64,000 nucleotides of DNA, taken from NCBI GenBank assembly GCA_050015095.1, contig JBEKCC010000001.1, forward strand, positions 124,001 to 188,000. The letters run 5' to 3'. The DNA is from MVRE01 sp015660965 (lineage in GTDB: Archaea; Halobacteriota; Methanomicrobia; Methanomicrobiales; Methanospirillaceae). Positions 17,250 through 29,700 of the stretch are shown piece by piece. Under the pieces are notes generated by a model. It did no database searches. It worked only from the letters and a program-made list of their open reading frames with translations, and was not told the DNA's origin. Every line of letters begins with the position of its first letter. Within the stretch, counting starts at the first letter, position 1. A program made the position numbers and the translations under genes.

Positions 17250-18116
17250 ATGGAAAGAATTCTTAATCGTGAAATTAACACTAGATTAGGAAAATATTTT
17301 CTTAGTGTAACACGGCAAGATCTGTCTACAGTCTATCCGGGATTAATTCGCTATTCACTTTCCATTAATTCAAATGGACAGATAATTGCGACTTTTAGTA
17401 CCAATTCGTATGAATATTCTCCAACTGTATCAATTAAAGCAGAACACGTTGTGCTAAAAAAAGCAGATGAATGGGAACGTGAACTCAAGTCGGATCCAGA
17501 AAAATTTTTTTCCGGCCATAAACTTTCGATAACAAAATCCTATCATGTTCAATTAACAGATGTTGTTGTGATTCAGGGTAGTCCAAGAGCGGACGGTAAT
17601 TGTAGCATACTTGTCGATTGGGCAATCAAGGTTATTATGGAAATGAAAAAAACTTCACAGGTGATATTCCCCCATGATCTAAATATTCACGAATGCATTG
17701 GGTGTTACCAATGCTATAATACTGGAATTTGCACTTATGATGACGATATGACTGATGCGATTAAAGCAATCCAACATGCCTCATCAATTATTGTCTGCTC
17801 TCCAGTATACACAAATTCGGTTCCGGGTGGTTTGAAAACATTCATAGATCGGTTTCAAGCTTATCATGCTGAATTAACAATATCAGATAATTCAAAAAGT
17901 AAGAAGAAGAAAGGCTTGATACTTTCTGTTGCAGGTAGAAAAGGTAAACAAAATTTTTCATGTGTTACTAGTGTTCTGAATGCATTTATGAGAAATATCG
18001 GTTTCAAACCTGTTGGAGAGCTTTTAATTGATGAAGTTGATAAAATTCGAGACATTAGAAACATTCCTGAACTTAAAAATCGTTTAAGGACGATGATATT
18101 AGAAAATTTGAATTGA
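17250..18116 (+). CDS. Iron-sulfur flavoprotein (Isf-like) with extra N-terminal domain
   Basis: 288 residues. From about residue 103 it is a flavodoxin-like NAD(P)H:FMN reductase fold: VVVIQGSPRADGNC binds the FMN phosphate and SPVYTNSVPGGLKTFIDR follows. The cluster motif is Cys149-X2-Cys152-X2-Cys155-X5-Cys161 (CIGCYQCYNTGIC), the compact [4Fe-4S] motif of methanogen Isf proteins. Known: Isf proteins shuttle electrons from ferredoxin and help against oxidative stress. The first 100 residues form an additional domain not usual for Isf, with a beta-rich pattern (LIRYSLSINSNGQIIATFS). The gene is monocistronic and convergent with hypD. Confidence 0.83.
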   Translation: MERILNREINTRLGKYFLSVTRQDLSTVYPGLIRYSLSINSNGQIIATFSTNSYEYSPTVSIKAEHVVLKKADEWERELKSDPEKFFSGHKLSITKSYHVQLTDVVVIQGSPRADGNCSILVDWAIKVIMEMKKTSQVIFPHDLNIHECIGCYQCYNTGICTYDDDMTDAIKAIQHASSIIVCSPVYTNSVPGGLKTFIDRFQAYHAELTISDNSKSKKKKGLILSVAGRKGKQNFSCVTSVLNAFMRNIGFKPVGELLIDEVDKIRDIRNIPELKNRLRTMILENLN

Positions 18117-18133
18117 ATTGTGAGAAATAAAAA

Positions 18134-19159
18134 TTAAGCTTTTTTCTGTTGGTAGAGGTGCCAAATTTTGCATGCTCCTTCGTGGCTTACCATACATGGA
18201 CCAATGGGTGTTCTTGGGGTGCATGCTTTACTAAAGAGTTTACAATCTGAAGGTTGTGCAATCCCACGAAGCACTTTATCACAAATACAGGCTGAGTGTT
18301 TGCTGACATGTTTGAAAGTAATTTTATACTTTTTCTGGGCATCATACTGCTCGAATTCTTTTTTCAATCGGAGTCCTGATTTGGGGATAATTGGAAAACC
18401 TCGCCATTCTATATCAATTGGCTCAAAGACTTCATACATTACTTCCTTTGCTTTTATATTACCTTCTCGACGAACTGCTCTCGGATAGGCATTATCCACC
18501 CGATGAGTCCCTTCCTGTACTTGTCGGATCAACATGACAAGTCCTAAGAGAATATCTTCAGGTTCAAATCCAGCAACTACCTGAGGAACCGGGAATTTTT
18601 CGTATTCTTCATATCCAGTAATCGTACAGACATGTCCCGGGAGCATAAATCCGTCAAGTTTGGCTTCTCCTTGTTCAAGCAACCATTTCATAGCTGGTGG
18701 AACAATTCGATGGCAAGTGAGAATAGAAAAATTTTCTGGGGGTTTTGTAAGTAATGTTGCAGCTACTGTAGGAGCAGTTGTCTCAAATCCTACTGAAATA
18801 AATACAACATCTTTTTTTGTTTTTTGCGCTATTTCGACTGCTTTATGAACACCTTGGACGATACGCACATCTCCGCCACTTGATTCCAGAGAACCTTTTG
18901 TTCCAGGAACGCGAAGGAGATCGCCATATGTTGCAACGACACAATCCTTTCCTACCAATTCAAGCGCAGCATCGATCTCTCCTTGAGGTGTAATGCATAC
19001 TGGACAACCAGGACCCATTACAATTTTGAGTTTCTTTGGAAGTATTGAACGCAAACCTGAGCGGGCAATTGCTGCCTCATGAGTGCCGCAAATATGCATA
19101 AAACAGATATCACGATCAACAAGATCATGTAATGTCTCGGCTATCGTATTCCCCGGCAT
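18134..19159 (-). CDS. hypD: Hydrogenase maturation protein HypD
   Basis: 341 residues. Family signatures are FMHICGTHE near residue 20, GPGCPVCITPQGEID near 49, SVGFETTAPT near 122, GFMLPGHVCTITGYEEY near 170, and the C-terminal cysteine set (CDKVLRG, DCKLFSKACTPRTPIGPC) that binds a [4Fe-4S] cluster. Known: with HypC it holds the Fe(CN)2CO unit during assembly of the [NiFe] active site, essential for hydrogenotrophic methanogens. No other hyp gene is nearby. Length is near the family norm. Confidence 0.96.
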   Translation of the reverse strand: MPGNTIAETLHDLVDRDICFMHICGTHEAAIARSGLRSILPKKLKIVMGPGCPVCITPQGEIDAALELVGKDCVVATYGDLLRVPGTKGSLESSGGDVRIVQGVHKAVEIAQKTKKDVVFISVGFETTAPTVAATLLTKPPENFSILTCHRIVPPAMKWLLEQGEAKLDGFMLPGHVCTITGYEEYEKFPVPQVVAGFEPEDILLGLVMLIRQVQEGTHRVDNAYPRAVRREGNIKAKEVMYEVFEPIDIEWRGFPIIPKSGLRLKKEFEQYDAQKKYKITFKHVSKHSACICDKVLRGIAQPSDCKLFSKACTPRTPIGPCMVSHEGACKIWHLYQQKKA

Positions 19160-19327
19160 GGAATATCAAAGATATGTACTGTGAAATCACTTAACATGTT
19201 TGTCTAGAATATTGGGACATCTTTTCAAATAATGTACAATTTTATTCTCAAGTCTGATCGTAAATAAAATTATAATTCAATTCAGAAACAGCATGGGTAT
19301 AAGTAAGATTAAATGCACCTTTTCTGT

Positions 19328-20038
19328 ATGTTCGGTGTTTCTACGTTCTGCCTTAATGACCAACCCCTTTCATCGACACTTGAACGAATTATAGCTTTAA
19401 CTAATTATATTGAGGTAATGGATGAAGGATTACACTACCTTGAGAATGCTGAAGGTTTAGAGAGTTACGATGCTCACTTTACAATACATTCTCCCTGTCG
19501 TGGAACCAATATTGCAAGCTTGCTCGAACCTATTCGTCGTGCGAGTGTTGAAGTTATTGGGCAATGTTTTTCCATAGCTAGTTTGGTTAACGCGGGAGTT
19601 GTTGTGCATCCTGGATATTTTGCATGGGCCATGGAGCGACAAAAAGCAGAACAACAGTGTCGAAAATCAATTATTGAATTGATGAAATTATCCATTGAAT
19701 ATGGAATTCCTTGTTACATCGAAAACATGGGAAATTGGGAGTATTTTTTAATTAAATCTCCAGATGAACTCTCACTAATCGGTAATGCCGCATTTGCACT
19801 AGATGTTGGGCATGCTAACCAGAATCGATGTCTTGATGAATTTTTGAAATACCCTATACAACACTTTCATTTACATGACAATAACGGTAAAGAGGATAGT
19901 CATATAGCAATAGGGGAAGGAACTATTGATTTTACTCCTGTAATGAATGCAGTAAGAAAAAATGGGGTAATACCTATAATAGAAGTGGCTTCTTTTGATG
20001 GTGTGATGAAAAGTATCGAACGATTAAAAGTACATTAA
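19328..20038 (+). CDS. Sugar phosphate isomerase/epimerase-like TIM-barrel protein
   Basis: 236 residues from the ATG at 19328, whose product begins MFGVSTFCL as usual in the family; an in-frame ATG at 19313 would add five residues. Metal-site elements of the xylose isomerase/endonuclease IV barrel are visible: HSPCRG near residue 55, VVHPGYF near 95, CYIENMGNWE near 130, ALDVGHANQNR near 155, HFHLHDNNGKEDSH near 177 and IIEVASFDG near the end. Known: a broad family of divalent-metal isomerases; the substrate is unknown. It is a single gene just before tRNA-Thr. Confidence 0.8.
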   Translation: MFGVSTFCLNDQPLSSTLERIIALTNYIEVMDEGLHYLENAEGLESYDAHFTIHSPCRGTNIASLLEPIRRASVEVIGQCFSIASLVNAGVVVHPGYFAWAMERQKAEQQCRKSIIELMKLSIEYGIPCYIENMGNWEYFLIKSPDELSLIGNAAFALDVGHANQNRCLDEFLKYPIQHFHLHDNNGKEDSHIAIGEGTIDFTPVMNAVRKNGVIPIIEVASFDGVMKSIERLKVH

Positions 20039-20133
20039 GGAATTATTTTGTTTTAAATGAATTCGTAAGGGCAGAATTTTTATCGTTTCCGCAACGTTTT
20101 ATAGTGATCACTCACAACGTATCTAGGCAACCT

Positions 20134-20206
20134 GCCTTTGTGGCTCAGTCGGTAGAGCGCTTCCTTGGTAAGGAAGAGGTCGCGGGTCCGATTCCCGCCA
20201 AAGGCT
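20134..20206 (+). tRNA. tRNA-Thr (anticodon GGT)
   Basis: 73 bases. Acceptor GCCTTTG pairs with CAAAGGC, D-stem GCTC/GAGC, anticodon stem CTTCC/GGAAG with loop TTGGTAA (anticodon GGT, codon ACC), T-stem GCGGG/CCCGC with loop TCCGATT. No CCA encoded. A run of T follows and may end transcription. Confidence 0.96.
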
Positions 20207-20289
20207 TTTTTCATACCTTGTTGAAAATATCGATATATCCCAATCAGGAACATTTTTTTGAATTTACGGATAATTCACAGGAGTGATAT

Positions 20290-20499
20290 TCATTTTAGAA
20301 AATACAATGCTAATCCTGCAATAGCAAGTAGCGAACAAATAGCCAGAAGGACAAAATTGATTATTTTTTCTTTAAGATTCATATCGTTCCAAATAGGTTT
20401 TTGTGTTCCGAGAAAATATCCAACACCCAATCCAACACTGACACCCATCATCGTACCAATCGCAATGACTGAAAAGATCCCAATTGAACTTGCATCCAT
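20290..20499 (-). CDS. Small two-helix membrane protein
   Basis: 69 residues with two hydrophobic segments, about 7-30 (GIFSVIAIGTMMGVSVGLGVGYFL) and 46-67 (INFVLLAICSLLAIAGLALYF), joined by a short charged loop (NDMNLKEK). The pattern of amphipathic termini and continuous hydrophobic stretches argues for a real gene. Family unknown. It is convergent with tRNA-Thr and divergent from the giant TPR gene. Confidence 0.55.
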   Translation of the reverse strand: MDASSIGIFSVIAIGTMMGVSVGLGVGYFLGTQKPIWNDMNLKEKIINFVLLAICSLLAIAGLALYFLK

Positions 20500-20663
20500 T
20501 TTTTATCCGTAATGTCTATTGTTCGTATAGGAATAAAAATCAAATTGGATATAAAATATACAAAAAATCTTGATACGAACATTATATCAAAAATAAAGAG
20601 TTTTACTCTCAGATTATACCAACACTTATTGTCTATATAAAAGTATTATTCTTTTATGTGTAA

Positions 20664-20715
20664 GGTACATTAGTGTACCAGAAAGAGTATATCCACTTTT
20701 GGAGAACGTATATAA
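20664..20715 (+). promoter_or_regulatory. Promoter of the giant TPR gene with palindrome
   Basis: TATATAA at 20709-20715 would place transcription start near 20735, giving a leader of about 50 bases. Upstream of it GGTACA (20664-20669) and TGTACC (20674-20679) form a perfect inverted repeat around TTAG, in the position of an activator or repressor site. No protein can be assigned to it from sequence. Confidence 0.45.
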
Positions 20716-20784
20716 GCAAAAGCATAGATTTTGCGTAAAAACGAAAACTATGTCAATAATAATCTGGAACGGAGGATTGTGCTC

Positions 20785-23700
20785 ATGAGCAGGGCTGAAG
20801 CAGAACAACTGCTACGTCAAGGTATTAACCTTTATGACCTTGGTAGATATGCAGAGGCTATCATAACATTTGATAAAGCTCTTGACCTCTTCCCTAAACT
20901 GGCAAAAGCCCACTATTTCAAAGGTATTGCGTTTTATGATCTTGGAAGGTATGAAGAAGCAATTGAGTCATATGAAAAAGCAATTCGGATCGATTCTTCT
21001 GATTCAAATGCTTGGTACAACAAAGCAGCGACTCTTGCTTATCTTGGACGAAACGAAGAAGCTCTCGCGGCATGCGACCGTCTTCTCTCAATAAAATTCG
21101 ATAATGCGGAAGGATGGATCCTTAAAGGTATAGCCCTATACGAACTAGGTAAACTTAAAGATGCAATTTCTGCTTATGATCATGCACTTACTGTTGATCC
21201 AAAACATGCAAAAGTTCATTATAATAAGGGAATAGCTCTTGCAGATCTCGGTAGGCATCATGAAGCGATCCAATCCTATGAAAAAGCAATTGAAATTATC
21301 CCAAATTATGCAAAAGCGTTTTATAACAAGGGTATTTCCTTATACGATATAGGAAAATATGATGATGCACTTATTGCATTCGAACGGGCTCTTGCTCTCG
21401 ATCCAACTGATCTCTGGGTTTGGTATTTTAAAAGCTTTATTTTTGTAAAACAAGAGAGATATGATGAAGCTGCTGACGCTGCATCTCGTTTTCTTGAAAA
21501 AGAACCTAATCATGCGGATATGTTGGTTATCAGAGGGATTGCTCTTTTCAAATTAGATCGCCTTCAAGAAGCAGTATCGACATTTAATTTAGCAATAGAA
21601 AAATCACCCCAAATCACCGATGCTTGGCTATATAAAGGACTTTCGTTAATTGAACTTAAAAAATACAAAGATGCAATTTCTGCGTTTGACAAAGCTGTGG
21701 AAATAAGTCCTGCAAATGCTCAAGTATATCATCAACGAGGTATTGCCCAATTAAATCTGAAAGATTTCAAAGAGGCATTGTTAGATTTTGATCGTGCCCT
21801 CTCTTTTGATTCTGAAAACCCTGATATAAATTTCAGAAAAGGAACTGCCTGTATACAAGTGCACCGATACGAGGAAGCAGTTGAATCGTTGAATAGATCA
21901 CTTAAAACAAAACCAAAAAATCCTCAAGCTCTGTACTTTAAAGGCATCGCACTTACAAAAATTGGCAGACATCGAGATGCAATTGATGTATTTGAAGATA
22001 CAATCGAACAAGATCCCAATTGTGCTCCTGCTGCATATCATCAAGGAGTATGTTATTCTAGTCTCGGGAAGTTACCCGAAGCAATCGCGTCGTTTGATCG
22101 TGCAGTTCGAATTAATCCGTCATTTACTCTTGCTATTTATCATAAAGGTTTCAATTTAGCACGACTTGGAAAAAACGAGGATGCAATACAGGAATTTGAT
22201 CACACAATTTCACTAGATCCTGAATATGCCCCTGCATATCACCAGAAAGGAACAATTCTCGCAAAGATCAACCGATATCAGGAAGCAATTAGTGCTTTTG
22301 AAAAAAGTGTCGCGATCAGACCAAATTTTGCTCAGGCATACTATGACAAAGGACTGGCATTTATCAAGATCGAAAAATATTCTGATGCACTTGAAGCATT
22401 CGATGCCGCGATTTCAATTAATCAAAACTATCTAAATGCGCATTTTAACCGTGGTCTTGTGCTCCTACAAATTGGAGATTTGGAAAAATCTATTCTTTCT
22501 TTCAATAAATGTCTCGACATTGATCCGACGCACCAACCATCCCTAACAAATAAAGGTAACGCGTTAATGCAGATCGGTCAATTTGACGATGCAATAAGTG
22601 TATATGATAAACTTCTTTCTATTTCTCCTACAAATACAACGGCCCTTTATCACAAAGGTATTGCTCTTGTTAAACTCGGACGATCGCATGATGGAATTCT
22701 CGCTCTTGACGCAGCTCTAGATCAGAATCCAGCATTAACCGATGGTTGGATGTATAAGGGGATTGCACTTTCAGATCAAAGTCTTTATGAAGAAGCGATT
22801 CTTGCTTTTGATAAATCAATTCGAATAAATCCTTTATTAGAAGATGCGGCGGTTCGGAGAGCAATTGCGCTTACACATCTCACGCGATATGACGAGGCAA
22901 TCGAAGGGTTTAATCGATATCTTGAAATTAACCCAAAGGATGATCTCGCTTGGTGCTATAAGGGTATCGCCTCGTTTCGGCTCAATAGATTTGAGGAGGC
23001 GATTAGGGCATTTGACCGAGCTATTGAGAATAATCGTCAATGTGCCCGAGCTTATTTTGAGAAGGGTAATGCGCTTGCCCAATTGAACCGGCAGCTTGAA
23101 GCCGTTGTTGCTTACGATAAAGCGTTGGAGATTAAACCTGACAATGCACCTACCTACTTCCAGAAGGGGGTTGCACTCGCTCAAAAGGAACGATATGATG
23201 AAGCAATATCCACTTTTGAGAAAGTCGTTGCACTTGATTCTCAAAATGCGCTTGGATATTATTATCTTGGTATATCGTTAGCGGGAAGTGAGCGTTTTGG
23301 CGATGCAATTGAGGCTTTTAATCGCGCTATTTCACTCTCACAAGAAAATACTTCCGCGTTTTATTACAGAGGTATTGCTCAAATCCAAGTTGGACAGTTT
23401 AAAGATGCAATACAATCATTTGAAAAGAGTATCGAACTTGAACCTACAAATGCAATGGCTTATTATTACAAAGGAATTGCATTACTCCAATCAAAAAAAT
23501 TTGAGGAGGCAATTACTTCTTTTACGACTGCTACTGATATAGATCAGTCCCTTTCAGATGCATGGATGTACAGGGGAATTGCGCTTTTCCAGCTTCAGAA
23601 ATTCGATGAAGCGATTATCACTCTCGATAAAAATCTAGATGCAAATCCATCATCAATTGAATCTTTGATGTATCGGGGTAATGCATTGATTAATATTTCT

Positions 23701-26700
23701 CGATTCAATGAGGCATCTGAAACTTTTGATCGGATTCTTTCACTAAATCCAACACTTGTGGATGCTTGGATCTCAAAAGGGAATGCTCTTCATGAATTGG
23801 GCCGGAAACAGGATGCCATTATTGCCTATACAAAAGCGCTCGAAGTTGACCCGACCCGAGCTGATGGATGGACCCGAAAGGGTCATGCTCTTTATGATAT
23901 CGGAAAATTGCAAGATGCTGTAGGGGCTTACAATAAAGCACTTGACCTTAATCCCTCACTTGCCGATGTTTGGATGCTCAGAGGTGACATTCTTAATGAA
24001 TTGGGTAAAACTAACGATGCTATTGCTTCATTCCAGAAGTCACTGAATATTAACCCCGATCAAGTAACCGGGTGGATTAGAAAAGGAAAGACATTTTTCG
24101 ATATTGGTAGATATCAAGACGCAATAGATACGCTTGATAATGCAATTGCACTTGACCAACGAAGCACTGATGCATATTTTTATAAAGGTCTTTCACTAGA
24201 AAAACTCGATCGCAATGATGAAGCAATTTTAGTATTTGACCTTCTTTTAGAGATTGATTCTAGTTTTGCAGAAGCTCAATACAATAAAGGTGTTGTTCTT
24301 GCAAAGGTTGGAAGAAACAAAGAGGCAATCCTTGCTTTTGAACGCACGATTCAACTCAATCCTTCATCTGCTTCTGCGTGGTTTTTCCGAGGGAGATCAC
24401 TGATTGATACAGGTCGGTACCAAGATGCACTTGAATCATTCAAACGTACTCTTGAGATTGAACCAACACATACTGAAGTTCAGTATCATCGTGGAATTGC
24501 ATTCCTAAAACTTGGAAGATACTCTGAAGCAATTGATGCTTTTGAAACAAATCTATCAAAGGATATAAGTAACGCTCAAGGTTGGCTTTTCAAAGGTATT
24601 TCATTATCAAAAGTAAAAAGGTATGAAGAAGCTCTTACCGCATTCGATCGTACACTTGTGTATGATCCAGACCATCCTCTTGCATATTATCATCGCGGAA
24701 GAGCACTCGCAGAACTTGGTAGACACAGCGAAGCTATTGAAGCATTTACACGAACACTTTCTCTTAAACCAAGATATATCGATGCACGAATGAGAATGGG
24801 TATTTCCTTATATGTTTTAGGTAAATATTCCGAATCTATTGTTGAATTTGATGCTGTATTAGCTGATAATCCCAATAACTTTCATGCTTTTTATCAGAGA
24901 GGTCGGGCTTTATTTGATTTAGGTAAATATACCGATGCACTTGATTCGTATGATCGTTCGATTGAAATCGATACCAACTATACAGATGCATATTATCATC
25001 GTGGATTAACCCTTTCAGCAATTGAACGTCACGAAGAAGCAATTTTATCATTTGAACGTGCAATTGAACTTGACCCACACCTCTCATTAGCACATTACCA
25101 TCTTGGTCTAGCCCTTTCTCGAACTGGAAATCATCAGCTTGCTGTAGATACATTTACAAAAGCAATTTCTTTGAACCCCAAATTTGCTTTAGCCGTCTAT
25201 AATAAAGGTTTATCATTGATCAGTCTTGGATTGCTAAATGATGCAATCGAAGCGTTTGAAAAAGCAATTGAAATTGATCCAACTCTTGCAGATGCATCGT
25301 TGCACAAAGGGCAAGCCTTATATGATTTAGGACGTTACGAGGATTCTCTCATATCTCTTGATAAGGCAATCGCAAGCAATCCAAATAACGCCCTAGCATG
25401 GTACCATAAAGGTTTATCTCTTTCTGAACTTGGCCGGAACGATGAAGCAATATCTGCATACAATACGTCACTACAATTTGATCTGACAAATGCACAAGCA
25501 TATTTTAAGCGAGGAATTGCCCAAATCGATATCGATCAATATATCGATGCAATTGAATCCTTTGATAAAGTACTCGAGATTATTCCCAATTTTGCACCTG
25601 CATTTTACCATAAAGGAATTGCTCTCGCAAAATCTAATCTCGTAAATGAAGCCGTTCTTGCTTTTAATATAGCACTGGAACTCAATCCGAAAGACGCTTT
25701 ATCGGCGTTTCATAAAGGAATGACGCTTGCCAATCTTGCCAATCATACAGAAGCAATTGAATCTTTTAATCAATCACTTTCTATTGAACCAAACAACGCA
25801 GAAACACTTTCGTGGAAAGGACGTTCACTTGCTGAATTGGGACAATACAATGATGCCATATCGACATTTGAATCAGCACTTGAAATCGATCCTGGAAATT
25901 TTGATTCTCTCTATCACAAAGGTTTGGCACTTGCCGAGCTAGGATCTTTTTCTGAAGCTATTGATATTCTTACTAGAACCCTTGAAGTAAATCCAAAACT
26001 AGCGAATGGATGGGTTATTAAAGGGATTTGCCTATTTTCACTCGAAAGATACCAAGATGCTCTTCTTGCCTATGCAACTGCATTGGAGATTGAACCAGAG
26101 AACCCCCACACATGGTATTATCGCGGGAAGACACTACTTGCGCTGGGCAACAATAGTGACGCATTAGCATCTTTCGATCACGCCATTGCAATCCAGACCG
26201 ATTTTGGAGAGGCATATTTCAATCGAGGTATTGTATTAGTTCGATTAGGGCAATACGAAAACGCAACGGAATCTTTCAATCAAGCACTTACATATGTGCC
26301 AGATTATGCAGAGGCATATATCGAAAAGGGTAAAGCCCTAATGGCGCTAGAGAAATTCGAAGAAGCATTAGAGGTATTTGGACAAGTTATCTCTTATGAT
26401 TCTACTAATGTTGTTGCATTATATTGTAAAGCAAGATCATTAGATAATCTCGGTGAATATGATAAATCTATAGCTGCTCATACTCGTGTCATAAAGGTAA
26501 AACCAGATTGTGATCGTTCTTATTATTATAAGGGTTTAGCACTCGCACAAACCGGACGAAATGCTGCGGCAATTGACGCATTCCGGCATACAATCGAAAT
26601 CAACGAAACTTATTGGCATGCATGGTTTGAACAAGGCCATGCGCTATTTGCGTTAAAAAGGTATGAAGAGGCCCTAGCCTCTTTTAATCAAGCTCATTCA

Positions 26701-29700
26701 ATTGATCCAAAACAACCAGAACCTATTATACAGGTTGGAATATCTCTCGTAAAGCTTGAACGATTTAATGAAGCGTTAACAGCTTTTGAGGAATCCATTA
26801 TCCTTGCACCTACTGATATACGTGCACTATATGGGAAGGCTAGATCACTCGAGCAAATTGGTAAATATCGTGAAGCAATTTCGACTTTTGATGAGACACT
26901 AATGGGTAGTCCGAATTGTGCACAGGCGCATTTCCATAAAGGTATTGTCTTATCTGAACTTGGTGAATATCAACAGGCAATAAACTCGTTCGTTCATTCT
27001 ATTGAACAAGATCCGAATAATGCCCTCGCATACTATGCAAAAGGGATGGCACTTGCCCACATTAACCAATTTGATGTTGCTATTTCTGAATTTGATAGAG
27101 CGATTTCAAAAAATCCAAACTTAGCACATGTCTGGCATGATCGTGGAACTTCCCTTGCTGAATTGGGTCACGATGATGAAGCGTTGAAATCATTTGATCG
27201 TGCAATCCTCTTAAACCCAAATTATACAAGTGCTTACCATGATATGGGTCTCGTTCTCGTAAGGATGTCACGATTTATGGAAGCCGTAAAAGTATTTGAT
27301 CAAGCACTTGTAATCGATCCAAAATTCTCGCAATTATATTATGACAAAGGATTAGCGTTATTATCTGCGGGAAAATATGAGAAAGCAAACGAGGCCTTTG
27401 ATCAAGCACTTTCGATAACACCTGGCAATGCAAGAACTTGGTTTGAAAAAGGGCGGGCTCTTGCTAAGCTCAACAATCATACCGATGCTATTTCTGCTTT
27501 TGATCGTTCACTTGCCATCAATTCATCAGAAACAGTAACTTTATACGAGAAAGGTAAGAGTGAGTTCGCGCTTGGACAATTTGAAAACGCAATTAAATCA
27601 TACAATTTGTGTGCATCTTTAGATCAAAAGAACGATTCTTGTTTCTTCGATAAGGGACGAGCTATTTTTGCACTTAAAAAATTTGATGATGCAATTCTTG
27701 AATTTGATAAGGCAATATCTCTTAATAGCTCTCGTTTTGAATTTTTCTTTGAAAAGGGACAAGCATTATATCAACTTCACAAGTATGATGATGTGATTAG
27801 TGCATGCGATCGTGCGCTTTCTATCCAACCTGAAAACATCGATATTCTCTTAATAAAAGGAAAGGCACTCGTCAAATTAAATAAATTTGAAGATGCGGTA
27901 ATAACTTTTGATCAGGCACTCGAATACAATAATGCATTTGGATCCTTATGGACCTGCAAAGGTTTTGCTCTCTATCGTTTGATGAGATTTAAGGAATCTA
28001 TCGAATCCTTTGCGAAAGCAATTAAACGTGAACCAACAAATCAAGTTGCTCTCTATTATCGTGGTAAATCGTATTTCAAACTAGGAAAATTCAATGAAGC
28101 AGTTGGGATGTATGATCGTCTCCTTGAAATTAACCCACAACATAGAGAAGCTTGGTTTTGTAAAGGAATAGCATTAGAATCAATTAACCGGTATGATAGT
28201 GCAATCATTTCGTTCTGTCAAATATTTGAGATCGACCCTACTTTCATTGATGCTTATATCCACGCCGGTCTTTCGTACATGAACTTAGGAAAATATGAAG
28301 AGGCTATCACGATATTTGATCAAGCTATTGAATATAAACCCGATCATGCCTATCTGCTGTTCTATAAAGGCAAAGCGCTAGCCAAGCTTTCCCGTTTTTT
28401 GGAAGCACTAAAAGAGCTAGACTCTTCATTAGAAATTGAGAATATTGATATTCAAGTTTGGATCTTGCATGGAAACGTGCTTTTTGAGATTGGAGAGTAT
28501 CATAAATCACTTGAATCGTTCGAACGAGCTATCGCTCTTGTTCCTGATAACCCAATTGCGTGGTATTTAAAAGGCAAAGTATTATCAGAGCTTGGTGATA
28601 TTCAAAAAGCAATCCAATCTTATGAACGAGTGCTTGCAATCGATCAATCATGTTCAATGGCATGGTTCAGAAAAGGAGCTGTCCTTGCGAGCACTGGTCA
28701 ATATAAGAAGGCAATTGATATACTCCGTACTGGGCTGAATCTTAAGCCACAATATGCAAACGGGTGGTATGACCTTGCTTTTTGTCTTTCGGAATTGGAG
28801 CAATTTGAGGAAGCAGTTACAGCATATGATCATGCACTTGAAATTAATCCAAAATATGCTAATGCTTATTATGACAAAGGGATTGCGCTCACTAAACTTG
28901 GAAAGTATCGTCAATCAATAACTGCCTTTGACAATACTATAAAAATTGACTCAAAATTTAAAGATGCATATTTCAAAAAAGGGCTTTCACTTATAAAACT
29001 TGAACAAAAGAAGGATGCCGTTACAGCATTTGATGCAGCGATTGAAATAGACCTAAATTTTACAGAATCATATTTCCAAAAAGGTTGTGCCCTTCTCGAT
29101 CTAAAAGAATACGAAAAGGCTGTTGAAGCATTTAATCAGGTAATAAAGCGTGAAAGAACATTCACTGCTGCTCATCTGAATAAAGGACTTGCACTTAATG
29201 CTCTAGAAAGATATGAGGGGGCAATTAGTTCATTCGACCAAACTATTTCCCTTGATCCTAGTTCATATCTAGCAAATGAGCAAAAAGGTATTGCACAAAG
29301 AAAAATAGGCAAATTCAATGATGCTATACCAGTACTTCAACGAGCAATCGCTATCGAGCCATCTCACCCTCTCGCTTATTATGAACTGGGTTTATCATTT
29401 GCGGCTCTAGGCAATTATGAATCTGCTATCGATGCTTTTAATCGAGCACTTTCCTTGGATGATAATCTTGCGGATGTATATCTATCTAAAGCATTCGCAT
29501 TAGAACACCTTGGAAAAGATGATGATTTAATTACATCATTAGATGCTTTTCTTGCACTAGTTCCTTCTTCCTCTGATGCATGGTATCACAAAGGCATGGC
29601 TTTTGTTCGGCTCAAGAAGGATGGAGACGCGGTTGCAGCTTTTGAAAAGACGCATTTCTTTGATCCTAAAAACGCAGATGCACTTTTTAATGGTGGAACG

